From assembly GCA_002402125.1 (NCBI GenBank), contig NVVG01000097.1, forward strand, positions 1-11,845: a DNA stretch of 11,845 nt. The letters are read 5' to 3'. Numbering within the stretch: position 1 is the first letter of the stretch; every line of letters starts with the position of its first letter. The translations under genes and the position numbers were made by a program. A model generated the notes under the pieces. The model did not search any database. It had not been told where the DNA came from and saw nothing but the letters and a program-made list of their open reading frames with translations. This document shows, piece by piece, positions 1 to 7,912 of this stretch. The stretch comes from Moraxellaceae bacterium. Its GTDB lineage: Bacteria; Pseudomonadota; Gammaproteobacteria; Pseudomonadales; Ketobacteraceae.

Positions 1-933
1 CAGTTGGCTCACAAATTGTCTGGGGGGATTGATGTTAAGAGTGAGTTTGGCATCGGTAGTGAGTTTACCTTGTATTTGGACTTGTCGAAAAGTTTGTCTG
101 ATGATGTAGAGTTGTTAAATGCGCCACCCGTAAAACCCAGCACTTCTGTTGTAGAGGCGCCCGCATTTGTAGGTAGGGTGCTATATGTAGAAGATGATTT
201 TCAAAGCCAACAGTTCATCTCTGAATTTATCCGGCGGGCAGGCTGTCGAGTCGATATCGCAAATGACGGCTTGGAAGGCTTGGCAATAGCGAGCAATCAG
301 GAATACGATTTAATATTGGCCGATATTAATGTGCCTAGAATGAATGGTATTGAATTTGCAGCTAAAATTTTGGAGAAAAATCCGAATTTGCCTATTATAT
401 CGATCACAGCCAACCCTTATGCCGCAGGGATTGAAACAGCAGGGTTTTGTGAAGTATTAAGTAAGCCGATTTCAAGCAATACCTTATACAAAACACTCGC
501 AAAATACTTGCCTATTGATCCTAGTGTAAAACTCCAAGCTTATTTTTCGGAAAATCCAGATGCTCAGATTCTTGTTGTTGAAGATGACTTGCATTTTGCA
601 GAGATACTTAAAGACTATTTGTCGCCGTTTACCGAGTTAGTCACTGTGACGTTAGATTGTGATGAAGCTTCAGCGTTGATTGCGAAGAATAACTATGACT
701 TTGTCATTACGGATTTAAATTTTCCGAATGGCAGTGGGTTAGATGTTGTTAATGCAATAAAGAAGGCGGATCATCATACTGAAACCAAAATTCTTTGTGT
801 TACTGGTGCTGCCAATAATAAAGAAATTGAACAATTGTACGCGGCGGGTGTAAATTTCCATTTAACGAAGCCTGTCAGCTCGAAGGCATTCTTGGAAGGG
901 GTGGGTCGATTAATCGATCTCGTTGGTAGCTAA
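1..933 (+). CDS. Hybrid sensor histidine kinase, C-terminal part with two receiver domains (5' partial)
   Basis: The reading frame is open from base 1, so the start lies outside the window; about 310 codons remain before TAA at 931-933. Residues below count from the Leu codon at base 4. Residues 1-28 resemble the end of a histidine-kinase ATPase domain (GIGSEFTLYLDL is a typical G2-box region and last strand). Receiver 1 covers about 57-170: acidic pocket E63-D65, phosphoacceptor D107 in LILADINVPRMNG, T135 and K154 in LSKPI. Receiver 2 covers about 187-305: E193-D195, D237 in VITDLNFPNGSG, T267 and K289 in LTKPV. Both keep every residue needed for phosphorylation. Known for the family: such proteins are membrane or cytosolic sensors that pass phosphate to an Hpt protein or a response regulator. 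The sensor input, HisKA box and partner are not visible, so the signal and output are unknown. No output domain follows the second receiver. The gene is convergent with gatB and shows no link to it. Confidence 0.9.
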   Translation, partial: QLAHKLSGGIDVKSEFGIGSEFTLYLDLSKSLSDDVELLNAPPVKPSTSVVEAPAFVGRVLYVEDDFQSQQFISEFIRRAGCRVDIANDGLEGLAIASNQEYDLILADINVPRMNGIEFAAKILEKNPNLPIISITANPYAAGIETAGFCEVLSKPISSNTLYKTLAKYLPIDPSVKLQAYFSENPDAQILVVEDDLHFAEILKDYLSPFTELVTVTLDCDEASALIAKNNYDFVITDLNFPNGSGLDVVNAIKKADHHTETKILCVTGAANNKEIEQLYAAGVNFHLTKPVSSKAFLEGVGRLIDLVGS

Positions 934-965
934 TCAGCTTAGTGGTGATTTATGTATAGCAATCG

Positions 966-1004
966 AAGGCATTGAGTGGTCTTAACAATCAGCTCAATGC
1001 CCTT
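966..1004 (+). terminator. Hairpin downstream of the hybrid kinase gene, possible weak terminator
   Basis: GGCATTGAG (968-976) and CTCAATGCC (993-1001) form a perfect 9-bp inverted repeat around a 16-nt loop; flanking AA and TT can extend it with a one-base bulge. It lies about 35 bases after the kinase stop codon, which is where a terminator would be expected. There is no clear T-run after it on the + strand, so its role as an intrinsic terminator is uncertain. Confidence 0.3.
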
Positions 1005-1043
1005 GCTCTAATTATTGCTGGGGAAAACTGTTGTAAAATTGTA

Positions 1044-1075
1044 GGCATATCGACAGGTTTTTCTGCAGATATGCC
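1044..1075 (-). terminator. Hairpin after gatB, probable end of the gatCAB transcript
   Basis: GGCATATC (1044-1051) pairs with GATATGCC (1068-1075). Inside it, after a 2x2 mismatch, CAG (1054-1056) pairs with CTG (1063-1065) around a 6-nt loop. On the minus strand it begins about 8 bases after the gatB stop codon. The sequence after the stem on that strand is A/T-rich with a short TTTT rather than a full U-tract. Its position fits a terminator of moderate strength. Confidence 0.4.
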
Positions 1076-1082
1076 CTAACAA

Positions 1083-2528
1083 TCATTTGAGCTTTTGCGT
1101 AAGCAATTGATTCACTTGCTGTGGATTGGCTTTGCCTTTGGAGGCTTTCATGATTTGCCCAACAAAAAACCCGACAAGTTTTTTGCGTTTGTTTTCATCG
1201 GCCGCCAAAAACTGTTCAACTTGAGCGGGATTGTTGGCAATGACCTCATCCACTAGCGCTTCTATCGCGCCGCTATCGGTTTCCTGTTTTAGATCTTTTG
1301 CTTCAATGATGTCGTCGGCCGAACCTTCACCATTCCACATGGCTTCAAAGACAGTTTTGGCTATTTTTCCAGAGATAGTGTTGTCGGTGATGCGTTGCAG
1401 TAATTCACCTAGGTGTTCTGCGCTGACAGGGCTGTGTTGGATGTCTGTGCCTGCCTTATTTAATGCGCCGAGTAATTCACTGGTGACCCAGTTGGCGGCA
1501 AGTTTGGCCTTAGCGCCTGATGTAGTTACAACAGTTTCAAAATAGTTGGCTACTGCTTTGCTGGCGGCTAATACACGAGCGTCATATTCTTTTAGTTCAT
1601 ATTCCTTTTGGAAGCGTTCAATCTTTTGCCCTGGCAGCTCTGGCAAGCTTTCGCGAATGGTTTGAATATACTCATCGGTGGTAATCACCGGCAGTAGATT
1701 CGGGTCTGGGAAGTAACGATAGTCATTGGCTTCTTCTTTACTTCGCATTGGACGGGTTTCATCTTTGACGGAATCGTACAGGCGGGTCTCTTGGTGAATC
1801 TTATTGCCTGCTTCAAGCTCGTCAATTTGGCGGATTACTTCGCCACGAATGACTTTTTCGATAAAACGGAAAGAGTTAACATTTTTGGTTTCGGTGCGAG
1901 TGCCATATTCTTCTTGGCCCTTGGGGCGCATAGAAATGTTAATGTCGCAGCGCATAGAACCTTCAGCCATGTTGCCGTCGGATATATCAAGATATTGAAC
2001 CAGCGAATGAATGGTTTTCACATAGGCAATGGCTTCCTCGGCCGAACGCATGTCGGGTTCAGATACGATTTCAAGTAGCGGGGTGCCGGCACGGTTTAAG
2101 TCGATTCCAGTCATGCCGTGATAGTCTTCATGTAGTGACTTGCCGGCATCTTCTTCTAAGTGTGCGCGGGTGACACCGATGCGTTTAACGCTACCGTCTT
2201 CCAATGTGATGTCCAGATGTCCCTTGTCGACAATGGGTAGGTCCAACTGACTAATTTGATAACCTTTGGGTAAATCCGGGTAAAAATAATTCTTGCGGGC
2301 AAATACGGATTTTTGGTTGATCTTAGCGTCAATCGCGGTGCCAAAGGTGATGGCTTTTTTAATGGCATCTTCATTTAAAACCGGCAATACCCCTGGCATA
2401 CCTAAATCTACTAAGCTGGCCTGTGTGTTGGGTTCTGCGCCAAATTTAATGGCGCTGCCTGAAAATATTTTAGATTGTGTGGCGAGCTGAACATGAATCT
2501 CAAGCCCAATAACCGTTTCCCATGACAT
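1083..2528 (-). CDS. gatB: Aspartyl/glutamyl-tRNA amidotransferase subunit B
   Basis: GatB is the kinase and tRNA-binding subunit of the GatCAB amidotransferase. It phosphorylates the side-chain carboxylate of Asp or Glu misattached to tRNA(Asn) or tRNA(Gln), and ammonia delivered from GatA then converts it to Asn or Gln. The 481 residues match the usual length. Conserved stretches are present in order: [10 protein letters not shown] (6-15, including the metal-site His12), [19 protein letters not shown] (76-94), LEEDAGK (124-130), [12 protein letters not shown] (184-195) and [13 protein letters not shown] (209-221). From about residue 330 there is a helical plus YqeY-like tail that contacts tRNA. 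The paired cysteines that bind zinc in some GatB proteins are absent. The ATG is preceded by GAGG at 2538-2541, nine bases upstream. The gene is last in gatC-gatA-gatB, 51 bp after gatA. In bacteria that have GlnRS the usual product is Asn-tRNA(Asn); which substrate applies here cannot be told from the window. Confidence 0.97.
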   Translation of the reverse strand: MSWETVIGLEIHVQLATQSKIFSGSAIKFGAEPNTQASLVDLGMPGVLPVLNEDAIKKAITFGTAIDAKINQKSVFARKNYFYPDLPKGYQISQLDLPIVDKGHLDITLEDGSVKRIGVTRAHLEEDAGKSLHEDYHGMTGIDLNRAGTPLLEIVSEPDMRSAEEAIAYVKTIHSLVQYLDISDGNMAEGSMRCDINISMRPKGQEEYGTRTETKNVNSFRFIEKVIRGEVIRQIDELEAGNKIHQETRLYDSVKDETRPMRSKEEANDYRYFPDPNLLPVITTDEYIQTIRESLPELPGQKIERFQKEYELKEYDARVLAASKAVANYFETVVTTSGAKAKLAANWVTSELLGALNKAGTDIQHSPVSAEHLGELLQRITDNTISGKIAKTVFEAMWNGEGSADDIIEAKDLKQETDSGAIEALVDEVIANNPAQVEQFLAADENKRKKLVGFFVGQIMKASKGKANPQQVNQLLTQKLK

Positions 2529-2579
2529 AGTTGTTAACCTCGGTAGTAGCTGTTCCAGTGGCGATCGTTGATGGTCTAA

Positions 2580-4037
2580 TTATTTAGTGAAGGCTTCAGG
2601 CGTTTGTTTATGCCAGTCGGTGGCTTGCTGAAATTGGTGAGCAATGTTAAGCAAGCGCGGTTCACTAAAATGACGTCCAATCATTTGTAGCCCTACGGGT
2701 AATCCAGCAGTAAAGCCTGCTGGCACGGACATCGCGGGTAACCCTGCGAGGTTAACTGCGATGGTGTAAATGTCAGACAAGTACATTGAAACAGGGTCGT
2801 CGGCTTTCTCGCCTAAGGCAAAACCGGCAGACGGAGCGGTGGGTCCCATAATGACGTCAACTTCGGTGAAGGCTCGGTCAAAGTCGTTCTTAATCAAACG
2901 GCGGGTTTTTTGTGCTTTCACATAATAGGCATCGTAAAAACCTGCCGACAGAACATAAGCCCCGATAAGAATTCTGCGTTTAACTTCTTCACCAAAACCT
3001 TCGCTACGCGAGCGCTTATAGAGATCCTCTAAATCGGTCGGGTTGTCACAACGATAGCCATAACGTACGCCGTCAAAACGAGATAAGTTGGAGGAGGCTT
3101 CTGCTGGCGCAATAACGTAATAGGCAGGCACAGCCAATTCGGTAGTTGTTAGGCTGATTTCTTTTACGCTAGCGCCTAAACCTTCAATCTCTTTAATGGC
3201 GGTTTCGATAACTTGCTGAACACCGGCATCAAGCCCCTCTTTAAAAAATTCTTTTGGTAAGCCTATGCGTAAACCTTCCAAGCTGTTGTTTAATTCGCCG
3301 GTATAATTTGGCGCTTCTCGATTGAGAGAGGTAGAGTCTTTACAATCGAAACCTGCCATTGCGTTCATTAACAAGGCAGCATCTTCAGCAGTTTGTGTCA
3401 TGGGTCCTGCTTGGTCCAGGCTGGACGCAAACGCGATCATGCCCCAGCGTGAAATGCTGCCGTAGGTAGGTTTTAATCCGGTAATGCCACACAGGCTGGC
3501 GGGTTGGCGAATAGAGCCGCCGGTATCGGTGCCAGTTGCAGCAGGTGCTAAGCGGGCGGCAACACAGGCAGCAGAGCCGCCGGAGGAGCCGCCAGGCACA
3601 TAATCGGTATTCCAAGGGTTTTTGACCGCGCCATAAAAGCTGGTTTCGTTGGATGAGCCCATGGCGAATTCATCCATGTTGGTTTTACCCAAGGTTATGG
3701 TGCCGGCCGTATTGAGTTTTTCTACTACGGTGGCGTCATAGGGCGAGATGAAGTTATCTAGCATCTTTGAGCCGGCACTGGTTCGGTAGCCTTTGGTGCA
3801 AAAGATGTCTTTGTGGGCGATTGGAATGCCCGTCAACGGACCTGCGCTACCGGCTGCACGTCGCTCATCGGCTGCCTTGGCTTGGCCGAGCGCTAACTCA
3901 TCCGTAATGCTAATGAAGCTGTTGAGTTGTGGGTCTAGCTGTCTGATTCGGTCTAGATAGTGCTGGGTTAATTCAACACTTGAAAGCGCACCACTTGAAA
4001 GTTGCTGGGAGAGCTCTACCAATGTTTTGTTGTGCAT
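2580..4037 (-). CDS. gatA: Aspartyl/glutamyl-tRNA amidotransferase subunit A
   Basis: GatA is the amidase subunit of GatCAB. It hydrolyses glutamine (or asparagine) and releases ammonia that travels through a tunnel to the GatB active site. The protein has 485 residues, the normal family length, and is cytosolic. The amidase-signature Ser-cisSer-Lys triad is complete: K76 in GIPIAHKD, S151 in the GGSSGGS motif and S175 in [10 protein letters not shown]. The spacing is the same as in the well-studied Staphylococcus GatA (79/154/178), offset by three. The lid and substrate region further on ([20 protein letters not shown]) is also conserved. The ATG at 4035-4037 is preceded by AAGGATT at 4046-4052. 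The gene lies 64 bp after gatC and 51 bp before gatB on the same strand, which fits one operon. No truncation or unusual composition was seen. Confidence 0.97.
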   Translation of the reverse strand: MHNKTLVELSQQLSSGALSSVELTQHYLDRIRQLDPQLNSFISITDELALGQAKAADERRAAGSAGPLTGIPIAHKDIFCTKGYRTSAGSKMLDNFISPYDATVVEKLNTAGTITLGKTNMDEFAMGSSNETSFYGAVKNPWNTDYVPGGSSGGSAACVAARLAPAATGTDTGGSIRQPASLCGITGLKPTYGSISRWGMIAFASSLDQAGPMTQTAEDAALLMNAMAGFDCKDSTSLNREAPNYTGELNNSLEGLRIGLPKEFFKEGLDAGVQQVIETAIKEIEGLGASVKEISLTTTELAVPAYYVIAPAEASSNLSRFDGVRYGYRCDNPTDLEDLYKRSRSEGFGEEVKRRILIGAYVLSAGFYDAYYVKAQKTRRLIKNDFDRAFTEVDVIMGPTAPSAGFALGEKADDPVSMYLSDIYTIAVNLAGLPAMSVPAGFTAGLPVGLQMIGRHFSEPRLLNIAHQFQQATDWHKQTPEAFTK

Positions 4038-4101
4038 GGGCTAAAAATCCTTGTTGAACGCGTGGGGCTGGCCCCATGAATACGGTAATTATGGTTGGAT
4101 G

Positions 4102-4389
4102 TTAGTCGATTACTTTGGGTACTAAATACAACCCGTCTTCGGTCGCGGGCGCAATCGACTGGTATTCTTCGCGATGGTTGCTTTCAGTTACCGCATCTTC
4201 CCGTAAACGTTGCGTAGCATCCAATGGGTGGGCCATGGGTTCAATGTTGTCGGTATCGGCAGATTGTAGCTGTTCTACGAGATCAAGGATGCTCGACAAG
4301 CTGGATGCGTATTCTGGGATCTTATCTTCGTCGATGGCAATACGAGCCAAGTGGGCAATATCTTTTACTTCGCTTTTGTCCAGGGCCAT
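4102..4389 (-). CDS. gatC: Aspartyl/glutamyl-tRNA amidotransferase subunit C
   Basis: GatC is the small non-catalytic subunit that wraps around the GatA-GatB interface and stabilises the complex. The 95-residue length is typical. The N-terminal helix motif ([13 protein letters not shown], residues 7-19), the central helix ([19 protein letters not shown]) with the conserved P-x-AHP segment, and the C-terminal [11 protein letters not shown] ending are all present. The ATG at 4387-4389 has GGAG (4396-4399) six bases upstream. It is the first gene of gatC-gatA-gatB and is divergent from mreB across a 278-bp region that should carry the operon promoter. Confidence 0.95.
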   Translation of the reverse strand: MALDKSEVKDIAHLARIAIDEDKIPEYASSLSSILDLVEQLQSADTDNIEPMAHPLDATQRLREDAVTESNHREEYQSIAPATEDGLYLVPKVID

Positions 4390-4428
4390 GAGGGTCTCCG
4401 AGGTGCCTTTTCAATATGTTATCTATCT

Positions 4429-4475
4429 AAAGGGGGCTATGTTAACAGAAAATAACCGAGAGTTAGCGGCCCTTT
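4429..4475 (+). other. Long-loop hairpin in the gatC-mreB divergent region
   Basis: AAAGGG (4429-4434) pairs with CCCTTT (4470-4475), and after a small internal loop GCTA (4436-4439) pairs with TAGC (4464-4467), leaving a 24-nt loop. On the + strand the right arm runs straight into TT, giving a five-T tract (4473-4477), so it could act as a terminator for rightward reading. On the minus strand it would lie in the gatC leader, about 30 nt before the gatC ribosome site, with no U-tract after it. Function unknown. Confidence 0.3.
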
Positions 4476-4531
4476 TTAATGTAGTTGGTTCGCTAGTTTA
4501 TAGTAGGAAAAGGTAGGCTAATCTTACCTCT

Positions 4532-4561
4532 TATATAAAAGGCGATTCCAGCCTTGCTCAA
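4532..4561 (-). promoter_or_regulatory. Candidate sigma-70 promoter for gatCAB
   Basis: On the minus strand TTGAGC (4556-4561) stands 18 bases from TATATA (4532-4537); each hexamer matches the consensus at four of six positions, and the overlapping TATAAG two bases further on is a closer -10 match at a longer spacing. Transcription would begin near 4525 and give a leader of about 135 nt before gatC. This comes from inspection only and no promoter scoring was done. Confidence 0.3.
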
Positions 4562-4652
4562 TGCCCTGCACACTGCTAGAGTTGCGAGAAATTATATGTT
4601 CTTCAGGGGTTTATTACTCCGTCGCTGGCACTAATCTGCTGGCCTGTTTTAG

Positions 4653-5705
<1,053 letters not shown>

Positions 5706-5725
5706 CATTCTTGTAACATGTAGTC

Positions 5726-5763
5726 AGAAAAACCGGTTATTGGAAACAATGGCCGGTTTTTCT
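5726..5763 (+). terminator. Strong intrinsic terminator after mreB
   Basis: AGAAAAACCGG (5726-5736) pairs exactly with CCGGTTTTTCT (5753-5763). Inside, two T-G wobble pairs (5737-5738 with 5751-5752) and ATTG/CAAT carry the stem up to a GAAA tetraloop (5743-5746). The result is an unbroken 17-bp stem with a GNRA loop. The five-T tract (5757-5761) forms the right foot of the stem, and the matching A-run in the left arm makes it nearly symmetrical, so it could work on either strand. It begins 20 bases after the mreB stop. Confidence 0.8.
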
Positions 5764-5787
5764 ACATATAGAGATACTTATAAATAG

Positions 5788-5814
5788 ATGGTATTGAGAG
5801 GCTGGCCTTATTAA
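5788..5814 (+). other. Eight-codon mini-ORF overlapping the proposed mreC start
   Basis: ATG at 5788 opens a frame encoding MVLRGWPY, which ends at TAA 5812-5814. That stop overlaps the proposed AUU start of mreC (5810-5812) by one base, and the mreC Shine-Dalgarno GAGAGG lies inside the mini-ORF. It has no good ribosome site of its own. It may be chance or a small coupling leader. Confidence 0.15.
5796..5801 (+). promoter_or_regulatory. Shine-Dalgarno site that decides the mreC start
   Basis: GAGAGG at 5796-5801 lies eight bases before the ATT at 5810. No ATG, GTG or TTG occurs in the mreC frame between the upstream stop (TGA, 5795-5797) and the ATG at 5864, so this site points to ATT as the start codon. 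Confidence 0.55.
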
Positions 5815-6709
5815 ACCGATATTTTCTCAGAATCAGGCAAACCGCTATCGGCTGATATTCTGTATGGTGTTGTCGATGGTAATGATATTTATTGACCATC
5901 GAACAGAGATGTTAAAGCCTGTGCGCTATAGTCTGTCTTTTTTATTGTCTCCTATTCAATACGTTTCCAATATGCCAACAAGATTGATGGCATGGTCTGT
6001 AGGCAGTGTTAAGTCCCGCAATGAATTGGAGAGTGAGAATCTAGCGCTGGCCAATCAGGTTCGGCTGTTGCAACGTCGAGTACAAAAGTTGGCGTCAACC
6101 AGTGCTGAAAATAGGCGCCTCAAAGAACTCATGAATTCCTCCGAGATTGTTGACGATCGAGTGATTGTGGCTGAGATAGTAGGAGTGGACCCCGACCCTT
6201 ATCGTCATGAGATCGTTATCAATAAGGGCTCAAAGGAAGGTTTATACGAAGGCCAGGCGGTGTTAGATGCTGATGGTTTGATGGGGCAGATTATTGAGGT
6301 GGGCCCGATGACAAGCCGGGCATTGCTAATTAGCGACTCTACGCATGGTTTACCAGTACATGCCAATCGCAATGGGGTGCGAGCGATCGCTGTAGGTTCT
6401 GGCATCTTGGATAAGTTGAAGTTAACTCATGTGCCAGATACGGCCGATTTAAAAGTAGGGGATTTGTTGGTAAGCTCCGGTTTGGGAGGGCGTTTCCCGA
6501 AAGGGTATCCAGTGGGGGTAGTATCGAAAGTAACCCATGATCCCGGCGAGCCATTTGCGACGGTGGAAGCTCATCCGACAGCCAATTTGGATCGTAGCCG
6601 CTACGTATTACTGGTTTTTTCTGAAGTGAATTCGGCGCAACAGGCTCTTGAGCTGGCGGGCGGTGAAAAGCAAGAAACCTCCGTGGCGATTGAAGAGGTG
6701 GTTGAGTGA
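5810..6709 (+). CDS. mreC: Rod shape-determining protein MreC, probable AUU start
   Basis: MreC is the bitopic membrane protein of the elongasome that links MreB and MreD to PBP2-RodA. I place the start at ATT 5810 (299 residues). The resulting N-terminus, (M)KPIFSQNQANRYRLIFC, matches the short basic tail of gammaproteobacterial MreC, and GAGAGG lies eight bases upstream. The first canonical start in frame, ATG 5864 (residue 19), would remove that tail and half of the only membrane segment (about 13-29, RLIFCMVLSMVMIFIDH). After the anchor come the conserved DHRTEMLKPVRY stretch (29-40), a coiled coil (about 68-110, ESENLALANQVRLLQRRV) for dimerisation, and the periplasmic beta-barrel region (VIVAEIVGVDPDPYRHEIVI onward, including VNKGS-like INKGSKEGLYEGQAVL). 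It overlaps mreD by GTGA. mreC lies beyond the mreB terminator, and AT-rich sequence at 5764-5787 could hold its own promoter, though no convincing -35/-10 pair was seen. Confidence 0.93.
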   Translation: MKPIFSQNQANRYRLIFCMVLSMVMIFIDHRTEMLKPVRYSLSFLLSPIQYVSNMPTRLMAWSVGSVKSRNELESENLALANQVRLLQRRVQKLASTSAENRRLKELMNSSEIVDDRVIVAEIVGVDPDPYRHEIVINKGSKEGLYEGQAVLDADGLMGQIIEVGPMTSRALLISDSTHGLPVHANRNGVRAIAVGSGILDKLKLTHVPDTADLKVGDLLVSSGLGGRFPKGYPVGVVSKVTHDPGEPFATVEAHPTANLDRSRYVLLVFSEVNSAQQALELAGGEKQETSVAIEEVVE

Positions 6710-7188
6710 GTCGTTCCGAAGGTAATGGCGCCATTGTATTTGCTTTCTTTGTGGCTTATCTTTTGGCCATAACAACCTTGCCTCATTTGCTGGAATTTCT
6801 CAGGCCAGAATGGGTTGCTTTGTTGGTTGTTTATTGGGTAATTGCCATACCTCATAGAGTCGGGGTAATAGTTGCCTGGTTTGTGGGGCTGTTTCATGAT
6901 GTGTTGGTGGGGGCTGTGTTGGGGCAACATGCGATGTCCTTAGCGATTTTGGCCTATATTACCTTTGTGCTGCATATGCGTATTCGAGTTTTCCCCATGT
7001 GGCAGCAAAGCCTCTCTGTATTACTCTTGGTGGGGGTGTACCTTCTGTCTATGTTAATCATACAGCGAACGGTAACACTGTCTCATTGGACGCTCTGGTA
7101 CTGGTTGCCTGCGGTATCTTCAGCTTTGGTATGGCCATGGATTGTGCTGCCATTACGTTGGTTGCGAAAGCAGTATGGTGTGAATTAA
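6706..7188 (+). CDS. mreD: Rod shape-determining protein MreD
   Basis: MreD is the small integral membrane member of the MreBCD elongasome set and works with MreC in the inner membrane. The 160 residues compare with 162 in E. coli. About five to six hydrophobic segments are visible (near 8-26, 35-49, 52-70, 76-91, 102-120 and 129-150). The family signature RPEWVALLVVYWVIAIPHRVG (33-53, with the conserved RPxW and YW...PHR) and the following GLFHDVLVGAVLGQHA (61-76) identify it clearly. The start is GTG at 6706-6708, overlapping the mreC TGA (GTGA), with AAGAGG at 6693-6698, which suggests translational coupling to mreC. maf follows after 48 bp. Confidence 0.93.
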   Translation: MSRSEGNGAIVFAFFVAYLLAITTLPHLLEFLRPEWVALLVVYWVIAIPHRVGVIVAWFVGLFHDVLVGAVLGQHAMSLAILAYITFVLHMRIRVFPMWQQSLSVLLLVGVYLLSMLIIQRTVTLSHWTLWYWLPAVSSALVWPWIVLPLRWLRKQYGVN

Positions 7189-7236
7189 CTCAGCTACCAG
7201 CATCACTTATTACTTATACTGCTTAAGGGAAAACTA

Positions 7237-7839
7237 GTGTCGGATAAACCAGCGTTATATTTGGCATCAACATCGCCTCGACGACGTGAATTGTTGGGGC
7301 AAATGGGTGTCCAATTATCAACTTTATTGGTAGATGTAGACGAAACACTGCATGATAATGAGGATGCAGGAGCTTATGTTCAGCGTCTATCTCGTGACAA
7401 GGCGGCAGCGGGGTGGGGTTTGGTTCAGCGACAAGAACTCCTGCAGTTGCCGGTGTTGGGGGCGGATACTACTGTTGTCCTTGATGGGCAGGTCTTGGGG
7501 AAGCCATCTAACCAAGAACAATGTGCTGCGACTTTGTTGGCATTGTCGGGCCGAGTGCACCAAGTGATGACCTCGGTGACCATTAGACTGGGAAATATGG
7601 TGTCTACAGAATTATCTGTAACGGATGTGACTTTTCGTACATTATCGGAAGACGAAGTGATTCGGTATTGGCATACTGGAGAGCCGCAAGACAAAGCAGG
7701 AGGATATGGTATTCAAGGTTACGGGGCGGTGTTTGTTGAGGCTATTTCCGGCAGTTATAGTGGTGTCGTAGGTTTGCCCATCGAGAAAACAGTTATATTG
7801 CTCAACCAGTTTAATGTGCCTTTTTGGCAAAAAGTATAA
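7237..7839 (+). CDS. maf: Maf-family nucleotide pyrophosphatase (YhdE-type dTTP/UTP pyrophosphatase)
   Basis: Members of the YhdE branch of the Maf/HAM1 fold hydrolyse dTTP, UTP and some modified nucleotides to the monophosphate and pyrophosphate; overproduction in Bacillus and other bacteria interferes with septation. The protein has 200 residues, the usual size. Seen: the N-terminal LASTSPRRRELL loop (9-20), catalytic Asp77 in LGADTTVVLDG, K89 in GKP, LSGRVHQVMT (103-112), the VTFRTL strand (131-136) and DKAGGYGIQG (152-161), whose Lys and Gln fit the dTTP/UTP-type subgroup. The start is GTG at 7237-7239 with AAGGGA at 7225-7230 six bases ahead. Its position between mreD and rng is the same as yhdE in E. 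coli, supporting the subgroup. It is probably co-transcribed with its neighbours. Confidence 0.94.
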   Translation: MSDKPALYLASTSPRRRELLGQMGVQLSTLLVDVDETLHDNEDAGAYVQRLSRDKAAAGWGLVQRQELLQLPVLGADTTVVLDGQVLGKPSNQEQCAATLLALSGRVHQVMTSVTIRLGNMVSTELSVTDVTFRTLSEDEVIRYWHTGEPQDKAGGYGIQGYGAVFVEAISGSYSGVVGLPIEKTVILLNQFNVPFWQKV

Positions 7840-7912
7840 GTTCACTTTCTTTAGATCATGTTGTTACCTGTTGTGGTTTTGCACATGGAAGCTTCGTGAT
7901 GAGACAAAATTC

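Noticed and set aside
1231..2490. Several + strand open frames of 64-104 codons across gatB
   Set aside because: They lie antisense within a clearly coding gene, have no family resemblance and are explained by its codon pattern.
4115..4516. 133-codon + strand frame over gatC and the divergent region
   Set aside because: Most of it is antisense to gatC, it has no recognisable domain, and the tail falls in regulatory sequence.
992..4567. 12-base direct repeat GCTCAATGCCCT at 992-1003 and 4556-4567
   Set aside because: Several exact 12-mers are expected by chance in about 12 kb, and the flanks do not match, so it is not evidence of a repeat element or attachment site.
5864..6709. mreC starting at the first in-frame ATG (5864)
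   Set aside because: It would leave only about ten hydrophobic residues of the membrane anchor, has no Shine-Dalgarno site, and drops an upstream stretch that resembles family N-termini. Kept only as a fallback.
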